A program made the position numbers and the translations under genes. The notes under the pieces were generated by a model that made no database searches, was not told the DNA's origin, and saw only the letters and a list, made by a program, of their open reading frames with translations. Positions 17,242 to 25,221 of a stretch of DNA of 64,000 nucleotides are shown piece after piece; within the stretch, counting starts at the first letter, position 1, and each line of letters starts with the position of its first letter. The stretch lies in the NCBI RefSeq assembly GCF_020991455.1, contig NZ_JAJMOX010000005.1:186001-250000 (forward strand). The letters are read 5' to 3'. Source of the stretch: Flavobacterium sp. JAS. Its GTDB lineage: Bacteria; Bacteroidota; Bacteroidia; Flavobacteriales; Flavobacteriaceae.

Positions 17242-19269
17242 CTAAAGCAATCCATTGTATTTTCTAACAAACCATTCCGTAGTCAATAATACAGCGATCA
17301 AAATTAGTAACCAAACCCAATCAATTAACGGTGTTTTGGTCGAAATATTTTTCTCTATCGATTTGTATTCCTTATTTTCAAGAAGTGTATTGATCAAATT
17401 ATCAGCTTGATCTTCAAAAAATGCTTTTCCGTTTGTTTGGAGCGCTAGTTGTTTTAGTTTTGTAACATCAGGATTTACAAATTGTTTTTCGATATCAAAA
17501 TCCAAAATCTCAAAATGACTTGAATACGATGTGTTTGTATTCAGTTCTTTTACGGTAAAATTATATTTTCCGGTTGATAAACCATCCAGGTTTACGGAGA
17601 AAGAGTTATTTCCTTTTAGTAAATCGTAGTTTTTAGCTTCTTTCGTTTCGGCATTTGTAACTGTGATTGTAAGTCTGGCTTTTTCATCAAACTCATAATT
17701 TTTATTAAAATATTGTGCATTGATTACAATTGCTTCTCCTGAATTATAAAAACTTTCATGTGTTACAACCAAAGATTTCTTTGAAGTTGTCGAAGCTAAA
17801 TATTGAATTACTTTGTCTACAAAAACATCATATTTTTCAAAAGACTGATTGTCGATATGACTTTGCAAACGCCATTTCCAACTGTTTTCTCCTAAAAGAA
17901 AAGCGGTTCTTTTTCCTTGATTTTCGGCGAAAGCCAATAAAGGTGCATTTGTAGAAACGTTTCTGATTTTTGACGAAAGTAAAACAGATACATTCCCTTT
18001 TGTGGTAACAGTCCCGAATAAATTTTGCAATGGCGGAAAACTTTCAAAACCAATATTATCTATTGCAAACAAATTAAACTGCGATTGAAATTCAGATAAA
18101 TAATCTTCAATTTGTCCGCTCATTTTAAATTCTAAACTGTTTTGTTTTTGGTTTAGAAAATTAAAATCGGTGTTGCTTCCAGTGATAATAAAAGTGTTTG
18201 TTCCTGCTAATTTATTGTTGTCAAAAATTGCCTTAAATGCTGTTGTTGGCTGATATAAAACTAAAACCGAAACATCTTGTAACTGACTAATATCATTTGG
18301 TTTAACCAAAATTACTTTACGTTGTGCATTAACTTCTATCGAACGTTTTAATGCTGCGATATCCGGATGATTTATAGACGAAACGATCGCAATTGTCGAC
18401 TTTTGATCTATAACTTCTACTGCAAAATTCTTGATATTATTATAACTGTTTTTCTCTTTTACATTAGATGAAATACTGGCTTTATAAACTTGCAATCCAA
18501 CTTTGTCTGCCGGTAAAAGCAAATCTAAAGTAGCTGTTTTTTTAGAAGGCGAAAAAGAAACTTTCTCTCTGGCTACAATTGTACTTCCTTGCGAAATTGT
18601 GAAATCGGCATTTGTGGTTTTGTCTCCGGAATATTGAAGAAAAACTTCAACAGGAAATTTATTTTTATGAAAAGCGTATTTATTTACGTTTAACTGATTG
18701 ATTTTTAAATCCAGAAACGTGGTTGTATCTCCCACAACCAAAGGATAAACTTTATTAACAGGATCAAAACGATATACATAATCGTTTCCTGTAGTTTGAT
18801 TTCCGTCAGTAATTATAACCGTTGGGAAAATCAGGTTTTTATTGATGCTTTTTAGATTCTTGGCAACTTCGTCCAGATTGGTTTGTTTTCCTTTAAAATC
18901 AAATTTATCTGAGGGTTTAAAATTTGCATCAAACTGGTAAGATTGAATTTCAAATTTCTCTTTAAGAGCAGGATTCGAAATTAGTTTCTGATATAATTCG
19001 GTAACTTTTTTATCCGATTTTAAAACAGAAATCGAACTTGAGTTGTCGACCGCAATTGCCAATGGCGTTTTGGTAATCTCAAGTGAGTTTTTGGTCATTA
19101 TTGGGTTTATCAATAATAACAATAGTCCAAAAATGGCTAAAAAACGTAAAAAAGCCAAAAACCAAATCACATTGGATTTGTTTTTGGCTTTAAAAAAATA
19201 TTGAAAATACGACAAACCACCCGCTATTACTAATGATAGTAATAATAATAGAATCGTGTTTGTAGTCAT
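17242..19269 (-). CDS. BatA/vWA-like membrane protein
   Basis: This 675-residue protein has two N-terminal membrane segments (about 3-23 and 36-60) and one at the C-terminus (WVWLLILIAVLLTTEWFVRKYNG). After residue 70 it has TPLAIAVDNSSSI, which resembles a MIDAS-like DxSxS strand of a von Willebrand A domain, then a long periplasmic beta-rich region. Proteins of this layout in Bacteroidota sit near Bat/aerotolerance-type genes, but none is adjacent here. Function is unknown; a scaffold role in the cell envelope is a guess. It lies downstream of fabG on the same strand. Confidence 0.75.
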   Translation of the reverse strand: MTTNTILLLLLSLVIAGGLSYFQYFFKAKNKSNVIWFLAFLRFLAIFGLLLLLINPIMTKNSLEITKTPLAIAVDNSSSISVLKSDKKVTELYQKLISNPALKEKFEIQSYQFDANFKPSDKFDFKGKQTNLDEVAKNLKSINKNLIFPTVIITDGNQTTGNDYVYRFDPVNKVYPLVVGDTTTFLDLKINQLNVNKYAFHKNKFPVEVFLQYSGDKTTNADFTISQGSTIVAREKVSFSPSKKTATLDLLLPADKVGLQVYKASISSNVKEKNSYNNIKNFAVEVIDQKSTIAIVSSINHPDIAALKRSIEVNAQRKVILVKPNDISQLQDVSVLVLYQPTTAFKAIFDNNKLAGTNTFIITGSNTDFNFLNQKQNSLEFKMSGQIEDYLSEFQSQFNLFAIDNIGFESFPPLQNLFGTVTTKGNVSVLLSSKIRNVSTNAPLLAFAENQGKRTAFLLGENSWKWRLQSHIDNQSFEKYDVFVDKVIQYLASTTSKKSLVVTHESFYNSGEAIVINAQYFNKNYEFDEKARLTITVTNAETKEAKNYDLLKGNNSFSVNLDGLSTGKYNFTVKELNTNTSYSSHFEILDFDIEKQFVNPDVTKLKQLALQTNGKAFFEDQADNLINTLLENKEYKSIEKNISTKTPLIDWVWLLILIAVLLTTEWFVRKYNGLL

Positions 19270-19352
19270 ATTTATAGTTTAGTGATTGGAAGATAATAAC
19301 TCAAAGCTCCAAATAAACTTTGAACCTTTTTGCAACTCAGAACCTCAGTTCC

Positions 19353-20099
19353 TTAGGTTAACATTCCTCCGCAAACATTAAGGACTTGTCCTGTAACGTA
19401 TGCACTCATGTCTGAAGCAAGGAAAAGACAAGCATTAGCTACATCTTCTACTGTTCCTCCGCGTTTCAACGGAATTCCGTCTCTCCAACCTTTTACTACA
19501 TCTTCTGGTAATTTTGCTGTCATTTCGGTTTCAATAAACCCCGGAGCAATTGCATTACAACGAATATTACGTGAACCTAACTCTAATGCTACTGATTTTG
19601 TAAAACCAATTGCACCTGCTTTAGACGCTGCGTAGTTAGTTTGTCCAGCGTTTCCTGATACTCCTACTACAGAACTAATATTGATGATAGAACCTGCACG
19701 TTGTTTTAAGAAAGTTTTTTGAATTGCTTTTGTCATATTAAATACTGACTTTAAATTGACATCAATAACTTGGTCAAAATCAGCCTCAGACATACGCATT
19801 AATAAATTATCTTTTGTGATTCCGGCATTGTTAATTAAAATATCAACTGTTCCAAAATCAGCCAAAACAGCATCAACAAAAGTTTGAGCTTCATTAAAAT
19901 CGGCCGCATTTGATTGGTATCCTTTTGCTTTAACTCCTAAACTGTTCAACTCAGCTTCTAAAGCTTCGGCAGATGCTACAGATGAGCTGTATGTAAAAGC
20001 AACGTTTGCACCGTGTTTAGCAAAAACTTCAGCGATTCCTCTTCCAATTCCACGACTAGCGCCCGTAATAATGGCAACTTTTCCTTCTAGTAATTTCAT
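19353..20099 (-). CDS. fabG: 3-oxoacyl-[ACP] reductase FabG
   Basis: This 248-residue short-chain dehydrogenase performs the first reduction of fatty-acid elongation using NADPH. It has the nucleotide motif TGASRGIGRGIA near residue 15, NNAG near 88, the catalytic Ser in IINISSVVG, Tyr-Lys in TNYAASKAG near 153-157, and PGFIETEMT after that. I start it at ATG 20099 (MKLLEGKVAI) rather than the TTG two codons upstream. Length and sequence are typical FabG rather than a generic SDR, though it is not next to other fab genes. Confidence 0.92.
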   Translation of the reverse strand: MKLLEGKVAIITGASRGIGRGIAEVFAKHGANVAFTYSSSVASAEALEAELNSLGVKAKGYQSNAADFNEAQTFVDAVLADFGTVDILINNAGITKDNLLMRMSEADFDQVIDVNLKSVFNMTKAIQKTFLKQRAGSIINISSVVGVSGNAGQTNYAASKAGAIGFTKSVALELGSRNIRCNAIAPGFIETEMTAKLPEDVVKGWRDGIPLKRGGTVEDVANACLFLASDMSAYVTGQVLNVCGGMLT

Positions 20100-20126
20100 A
20101 TTCAAAATTAATTTTAATATTATTTG

Positions 20127-20205
20127 TAGCTATTCCTGCTATCCGCTTGTATCTTCTCATCCGCAGAAAGCGGATAAAAAGGATACCGCTGTTATCAGGG
20201 CTATG
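20127..20205. repeat. Dispersed element ending GGATACCG..ATCAGGGCTA, copy 1
   Basis: Upstream of fabG this ~80-nt stretch (GCTATTCCTGCTATCCGCTTGTATC, then AGCGGATAAAAAGGATACCGC and TATCAGGGCTA) contains imperfect inversions such as ATCCGC/GCGGAT. Similar blocks lie at 57805-57870 (CCCGCTTTCGG, GGATACCGCC, TATCGGGGCTAG) and, more degenerate, at 2256-2356. This is a known style of degenerate flavobacterial intergenic sequence. Confidence 0.55.
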
Positions 20206-20298
20206 AATGACTTGTCAAATATATGATAATTCCCTTTTTAAAAAAATAACAATAGTATAATTTATGAAGATCGACGCTTGTTTAAAACTAAAAAGAAT

Positions 20299-20328
20299 AA
20301 AAAAAACCGTTTCAAAATTCTGAAACGG
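20299..20328 (-). terminator. Intrinsic terminator, minus strand
   Basis: CCGTTTCA (20307-20314) and TGAAACGG (20321-20328) form an 8-bp stem with a 6-nt loop, followed on the minus strand by about eight T (20299-20306 as A). It would end transcription coming from the small gene at 20735-20959 before fabG. Confidence 0.75.
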
Positions 20329-20410
20329 CTTAACAAATATTTTTTCTATAATCAGTAACAAACTATTAAACTGCTTGTTAACTTTAATTTACTTTATGAT
20401 AATCATCAAA

Positions 20411-20737
20411 TAATTAATTCAAGTTACTAGTTTAAGCCAGATTATACATTAGATATTTTACTGTTTTTTTGTTCCATCGGAACATTTCATTGGTAGTAGA
20501 AAAAAATGTTTACGATTTGATATCATCCCTTGGGGATGTTTGATGAATTGTATGTTCATATATACATTGATTATGAAGCAAACGTTCCTACGGAACGTAA
20601 AAAAACGCATTATTACTGGTCTACCGATGAAATGTTCCGATGGAACAAAAAGAAACAATTGCTTAAAAATCAATCAGTTGTGATTTAGTAATTTTCTAAT
20701 GCCTAATCTGGCTTAAACTATCAACTTGAATTAATTA
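20411..20737. mobile_element. Nested inverted-repeat element (REP/MITE-like)
   Basis: Outer arms at 20411-20453 and 20695-20737 are 43-nt inverted repeats matching at 39 positions. Inner arms at 20471-20496 and 20621-20646 are 26-nt inverted repeats matching at 25. Within are short palindromes with 3-nt loops: GTTCCATCGGAAC (20471), CATCCCTTGGGGATG (about 20524), ACGTTCCTACGGAACGT (about 20582) and GTTCCGATGGAAC (20634). There is no transposase and no convincing target duplication, so it is a non-autonomous palindromic element, possibly of the kind moved by REP-associated tyrosine transposases. The outer right arm contains the stop codon of the 20735-20959 gene. Confidence 0.75.
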
Positions 20738-20959
20738 AGAAATTCGAAGAGAATCTGTACTTGGAGGATCATAAACCAAACACTTAGTATCTTGATAAAA
20801 GTGTCCTTTACCAAATATATTTATTTGTTCTTCTCTGTCTAATACTTCAACTTTTGAAAAACTTAAAAGTGTTTTTAAAACTGTTGTAGGATATTCTGCG
20901 TATTGTTTCTCATTTCTTTTGTATTTGCCTGATTTCAAGTTTAACAAATATGTAATCAT
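20735..20959 (-). CDS. Small hypothetical protein, 74 aa
   Basis: I do not recognise this protein. It begins MITYLLNLKSGKYKRNEKQYAEYP, is mixed charged, and has no signal peptide, membrane segment or cysteine motif. Its stop lies inside the right outer arm of the nested inverted-repeat element, so insertion of that element may have altered the C-terminus. A minus-strand terminator follows at 20299-20328. Coding is plausible but not proven. Confidence 0.45.
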   Translation of the reverse strand: MITYLLNLKSGKYKRNEKQYAEYPTTVLKTLLSFSKVEVLDREEQINIFGKGHFYQDTKCLVYDPPSTDSLRIS

Positions 20960-21013
20960 TTTATATTCAATTATAAAAATACAAGAATTTGTGTTTCATT
21001 TATACTAAGCTGC

Positions 21014-21286
21014 TTATATATGATTTTGTCTCGTTATAACAAAAAAGATTACTAACATTAATGCCATAATCAGTATTCTGTACATCGCAAAACGAAATTC
21101 CATAGTATCATTTAACTTATCTTTTTTTCTTTGTTTTATAAGGCTTACTATCATTACAGGAATTATAATTGCATTTGAGAGGTATAAATAATATCTCAAA
21201 TACTCATAATAAAATTCTGATATAGCTAAAAGCACCAAGCCCCAAAAAAAGAAAAAAACATTTATTGGTGTGATATATTCTTTCAT
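21014..21286 (-). CDS. Small membrane protein, 90 aa, unknown
   Basis: Three hydrophobic stretches are visible (VFFFFWGLVLLAISEFYYEY, YLYLSNAIIIPVMIVSLI, and ILIMALMLVIFFVIT), with a lysine-rich loop KQRKKDKLND between the second and third. This is the layout of a small inner-membrane protein. No family is recognised. It lies 54 bp upstream of the small gene at 20735 on the same strand and may share a transcript with it. Confidence 0.55.
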   Translation of the reverse strand: MKEYITPINVFFFFWGLVLLAISEFYYEYLRYYLYLSNAIIIPVMIVSLIKQRKKDKLNDTMEFRFAMYRILIMALMLVIFFVITRQNHI

Positions 21287-21410
21287 TATAGTCTTTAAAA
21301 ATTTAAATTTATTTCAATGTTTCAACATGGTGATTACCATTTGAATTCGTTGTCCAACAAGAATCTTTAGATTAATTGTAAAGACCAAGATGTTTTAATT
21401 TTCTAATTTT

Positions 21411-21440
21411 AAAAAAGCGACTCAAATTGAGTCGCTTTTT
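21411..21440 (-). terminator. Terminator of the SusCD operon
   Basis: AAAAAAGCGACTCAA (21411-21425) is followed directly by TTGAGTCGCTTTTT, a strong palindromic stem 30 nt past the DUF4302 gene stop. The A-run on plus gives the T-tract on minus. Confidence 0.88.
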
Positions 21441-21469
21441 TCCAAAACTAAAAACAAACTAAAAAAAGT

Positions 21470-22843
21470 TTACTGAAATGAGTATGCAACCATTCTAAAT
21501 GGGGTTGTTGTACTCGTAAATGTATAAGCGGTATAACCCGAAACCGGAGTCCTTGCAAAATATAAGCCTTGAGGATTCATAAACTCGTCGTCAAGTGCTT
21601 TTAAGAATGATGGAGTCGCTATTGTAGGTGCCCCAACTGCTGTACTTGATTTCCAAACACCCGGAGTCAGTGTAACTATTTTTTTCACTGCATCTGCTGT
21701 TGGAGTAAAATAATGATATCTTCTGGCAATTGTCACGGCTGGGTTAGTCACGGCAGCAAATCTATACTCAATATAGCTTGATCCGTCGGCATTATTAAAC
21801 CAAGGTTGTATTCTCGTTATCATTATACCAGCTCCTGCGCCTGCTTCTGCATTTGCTAACAAAGAAAGAAATAATGGAGAATTTGCTTTCTCTGCTTTTG
21901 TTGTATTATAAATGTATGCATAAACATTATTACCGCTTCCTGGTAATAACAGTTTATAATCATCTGTTAAAACAAGAGGTTTGGTAGAATATTTTATTGT
22001 TGCGCTAACTCCACCTGTTCCTGTAGCTGTAAAATTTCCTGTCGCATCATCGTAGACAAATGCAGTTAATTTTTGACTGCCTACTTCTAGCGCAGGACTT
22101 ACTATAATACCGGTTGGCGTGTAACCAACACCCATATTATAACTTACTGAATATCCTGCCTCGATAGAATTTGCATCTGCAAAACGAGTTACCGGACTAA
22201 AAGCAAAATCAAGCTGATGCGTGTTTGTACCGTCATTAGTTTCTAACAATCTAAACAATGGTCTTGTTGCAGCACCTATAACATTTTGCTCCATTACAAG
22301 ATTTTTAGGTAAATCTGCCCAATCTTCGGCTGTTGCTTTTACAAAACGCAGCTCTGTAGCGGTTCTATTGGTTCTAAAAACGATTTCACCATTTTCTTGT
22401 CCGTAATACAAAAACTGAAAATCTCCTAAATATCCTTTACTACGTAGCGCCGGAATTGGATAATTATCTGATTCTGACAAAAGATGTATTCTGTTTTTAG
22501 TTGTAAAAGTCAAACTTACTGTACTTCCTAACTGAACTTCGTATTCGCTTTTATAAACAGCTGTATCGTCATCAAAATCAGATGCCATTTCTACTGTTCC
22601 GTCCTGAGCAAATTTGAATAAATGCGTATACCCCCCCAAAATAGTATTATTTGTAAAATAAACTAATTTCCAACCAAACGGTGAAGAAAGAAGTGCGTCT
22701 TTTAATTCTGATTTTTGAGCATTTAGACGCTCTGTGGGTGTTTGATCAAATAATTGTTCTGCGTCTGTATTATTACTACAGCTGCTTACCTGCAATGCTA
22801 ATAACACTGCAAATAAGTATTTTGATATGTTTTTTACTTTCAT
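21470..22843 (-). CDS. DUF4302 lipoprotein of the SusCD locus
   Basis: This 457-residue lipoprotein has a signal peptide and lipobox ending at Cys22 (QVSSCSNN). Its N-terminal region PTERLNAQKSELKDALLSSPFGWKLVYFTNN, the HLFKFAQDGTVEMASDFDD strand pair and following beta-rich sequence fit the DUF4302 family, which is found in Bacteroidota import loci. It is the last gene of the operon fecI-fecR-susC-susD-HExxH-DUF4302 and lies 11 nt after the metallohydrolase gene. A surface substrate-binding or auxiliary role is likely by position; no catalytic residues are evident. Confidence 0.82.
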   Translation of the reverse strand: MKVKNISKYLFAVLLALQVSSCSNNTDAEQLFDQTPTERLNAQKSELKDALLSSPFGWKLVYFTNNTILGGYTHLFKFAQDGTVEMASDFDDDTAVYKSEYEVQLGSTVSLTFTTKNRIHLLSESDNYPIPALRSKGYLGDFQFLYYGQENGEIVFRTNRTATELRFVKATAEDWADLPKNLVMEQNVIGAATRPLFRLLETNDGTNTHQLDFAFSPVTRFADANSIEAGYSVSYNMGVGYTPTGIIVSPALEVGSQKLTAFVYDDATGNFTATGTGGVSATIKYSTKPLVLTDDYKLLLPGSGNNVYAYIYNTTKAEKANSPLFLSLLANAEAGAGAGIMITRIQPWFNNADGSSYIEYRFAAVTNPAVTIARRYHYFTPTADAVKKIVTLTPGVWKSSTAVGAPTIATPSFLKALDDEFMNPQGLYFARTPVSGYTAYTFTSTTTPFRMVAYSFQ

Positions 22844-22854
22844 AATACTTTTAT

Positions 22855-23715
22855 TTATTTGTTAATTACAGCGGTAGTATTTTTTTCAGCTTCATCTCTT
22901 AAGGCATAAAAATCCATATTGAAAGCATCTTTAAAATATTTTACTACTAATGCTTCTTTTGCTTTCAAAGCAAATAAAGCTGTTGGACTTTTAATTGCCG
23001 CTAAAAAAGCAGCATAATCAGCTTTAGAAGATATCAATATAACTGATGCTGTTTCGGCAAAATCTTCATTGATATTTGATCTGGCGTAACTGGTAATAAA
23101 ACCAATTTCATTTGATACCGGAACAGTGTAATTGTACCAGTCTGCTGTATATCCTACTGGTGTAATTTTTGCCCAGGATTTTTCGTCATAAGGTTTGTGC
23201 TGATTCAAAATATGAATATACTCGTGCTGAATCGTGTGTATAAATTGTGTAACATTTGCACGATTTGTTTGCTCGATATAGTCTGTTTCAAACAAGGTAA
23301 CACGCTGTCCTCCTTCGGCTAAACCCAGAGTTTTTGTTCCTACGCTATTAAGGTTTACACCTCCAACAAGAACAATCTCTCTTGGCGCAATTATTTTAAC
23401 AAAATCTGCTCCACCGATTTTTGCGTAACTGTCTAACCAGATTTTTTGAACAATTTCAAGCGCTGGTTGTACTTTTTCTACTAACGGAGGAAATAAAAAT
23501 CGACTATTGTCTACAGTATTTTGATTCCATTTGTACTGAACATTAATGTTGTATGGATTCAAATAATTAGTCGTGATCCAACTGTCTAATGTTGTTTGAT
23601 TTGGCCTTGTAAAATCTAATTGACTTTCTCCCGGCTGATCTTCGTGAGCGCAAGAAACTAATGTTATTATTAATAAAAGCGCTCCTGCTATTTTATAGTA
23701 TTTTGATAATTTCAT
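22855..23715 (-). CDS. Substrate import-associated zinc metallohydrolase lipoprotein
   Basis: This 286-residue lipoprotein has a lipobox ending at Cys22 (LITLVSCAHED). It contains the zincin motif TIQHEYIHILNQ, with His164, Glu165 and His168. A downstream DFAETASVILIS may provide the third ligand, an assignment that is inferred. The protein matches the group of import-associated HExxH lipoproteins encoded next to SusC/SusD. It probably sits on the cell surface and cuts a peptide or other amide substrate for the SusCD pair. No glycoside hydrolase is encoded in the locus, which argues for a non-carbohydrate nutrient. Confidence 0.85.
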   Translation of the reverse strand: MKLSKYYKIAGALLLIITLVSCAHEDQPGESQLDFTRPNQTTLDSWITTNYLNPYNINVQYKWNQNTVDNSRFLFPPLVEKVQPALEIVQKIWLDSYAKIGGADFVKIIAPREIVLVGGVNLNSVGTKTLGLAEGGQRVTLFETDYIEQTNRANVTQFIHTIQHEYIHILNQHKPYDEKSWAKITPVGYTADWYNYTVPVSNEIGFITSYARSNINEDFAETASVILISSKADYAAFLAAIKSPTALFALKAKEALVVKYFKDAFNMDFYALRDEAEKNTTAVINK

Positions 23716-23734
23716 AAATCTTGTCTTAAAGTTA

Positions 23735-25210
23735 TTATCTAGGATTTAATTCAACACCTGTATTTGATGCGTGAAGCGGTATTTGCAAAGCTCTACGGTT
23801 ATCGTCTTTTACTAAAGTGTTAACTGGTTTGTTTATAGTCTCGTGGTTCACCACAATGTTGAAACGTTTAACATCAAACCATCTCATTCCTTCGTGTACA
23901 AAATCTCTACGTCTTGTTTCAGCAAGAGCTTTAACATACGATGTTTGTACTGGCGTCAAGGTATAAAACGGCGTGTACTCATTATCAATTACAGGATATT
24001 TTGCTACTACTTTTGCTTCCGTCACCTTATCTGTTGTAGCATTATAACCTACAGTTCTGGTAGACAAGAAATATTCAAGTTCTTCATTTGCAAGAGCCGT
24101 TTGTCCTTTCATTACATGTGCTTCAATACGGTTTAGGAAAAACTCATCGTTGCTCAATAAAACTTCTGCCGTATATGGCTCTCCAATTCCAGCTGTTACG
24201 TTTGTATATTTAAAATACTCATAAAACTTTGGAAGGAATACTGTTATACTACTATTTGAGGAATAAAAATTATAAAGCCATGATTTTCCAAATAAGCTGG
24301 TAGATGGTCCAAATATATCCTGATATCTATCTCCTGAAAGATAAAATCTGTTTGAACGTGATCTGGCCACAATAGAATTTGGAGATACTATTAATAAATT
24401 TGTATTCGCAGTACTACTTGCGTAAGCAATTCTTTGATCATCAACACTTAAAAGATCATACGATGCAAAATCTCTTAATTTTCCAACTGGTTTTGTTCCT
24501 AAATCATCCGATAAAGCAATTACTCTGTCCCAATCTCCTTTTATTAAATAAAATCTACTGGCAAAAGCTTTTGCAGCATCTTTGTTAAAATGAAATTTTA
24601 CTTCTTTATAATCATTGGTTACCAATTTTAAACCTTCTTCAAGGTCTTTTTCAATTAAAGCATAAACTTCAGCTACTGTGTTACGAGTATATTTAGTTAC
24701 TAATTGGGTTTCAGGTTTTGTAACATAAGGAATCCCTAAATCTTTACTTGCTGTCGCCGGATCATAACGTTTAGACCAAAATGAAACCAACATAAAATGA
24801 GAATATGCTCTGGCTAATAATGCCTCTCCTCTTTGAGGATTAAGACTTGATGTATTACCTAATTTATCGATTGCTTCTAAAGCTGTGTTTGCATGCGCAA
24901 TAGCTCTATAACAAGCATCCCAATACGTAGCCTGAGTATCAATATCAGCCGTTTCTGTTTGAATTTCCCAGTTATAATTTTGCTCGTTTTTAAGTAGGGT
25001 TTGTACCATACCACTATCAAAAACATTATCTGACATTGTCTCAGCAATATCAAAATAACTTATTTGTGGATAGGCGTTTACTAATATTTCAGCTATTTTA
25101 TCCGGAGTATCAATTTCTGTTCTATTGTCTGGTTTTTCCGAAAGGAAATCATCACAGCTAGTAATACATATAAGTATCAGTAGGGATAATGTTATTTTTA
25201 ATGTTTTCAT
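23735..25210 (-). CDS. SusD/RagB-family nutrient-binding lipoprotein
   Basis: This 491-residue surface lipoprotein has a lipobox with Cys19 (CITSCDDFLSEKPDN) and an alpha-helical TPR-rich body: YWDACYRAIAHANTALEAIDKLG, RGEALLARAYSHFMLVSFWSKRYDP and DLGIPYVTKPETQ are standard SusD sequence. The C-terminus has ETRRRDFVHEGMRWFDVKRFN, another signature. It forms the lid of the SusC barrel and binds substrate. It is 11 nt downstream of the susC gene. Substrate cannot be predicted from sequence. Confidence 0.94.
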   Translation of the reverse strand: MKTLKITLSLLILICITSCDDFLSEKPDNRTEIDTPDKIAEILVNAYPQISYFDIAETMSDNVFDSGMVQTLLKNEQNYNWEIQTETADIDTQATYWDACYRAIAHANTALEAIDKLGNTSSLNPQRGEALLARAYSHFMLVSFWSKRYDPATASKDLGIPYVTKPETQLVTKYTRNTVAEVYALIEKDLEEGLKLVTNDYKEVKFHFNKDAAKAFASRFYLIKGDWDRVIALSDDLGTKPVGKLRDFASYDLLSVDDQRIAYASSTANTNLLIVSPNSIVARSRSNRFYLSGDRYQDIFGPSTSLFGKSWLYNFYSSNSSITVFLPKFYEYFKYTNVTAGIGEPYTAEVLLSNDEFFLNRIEAHVMKGQTALANEELEYFLSTRTVGYNATTDKVTEAKVVAKYPVIDNEYTPFYTLTPVQTSYVKALAETRRRDFVHEGMRWFDVKRFNIVVNHETINKPVNTLVKDDNRRALQIPLHASNTGVELNPR

Positions 25211-25221
25211 AATTTTAGCTA

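Noticed and set aside
20458..20673. 71-codon open frame inside the inverted-repeat element
   Set aside because: The frame is made of the palindromes and their arms; the translated sequence has no family and the structure is explained by the repeat.
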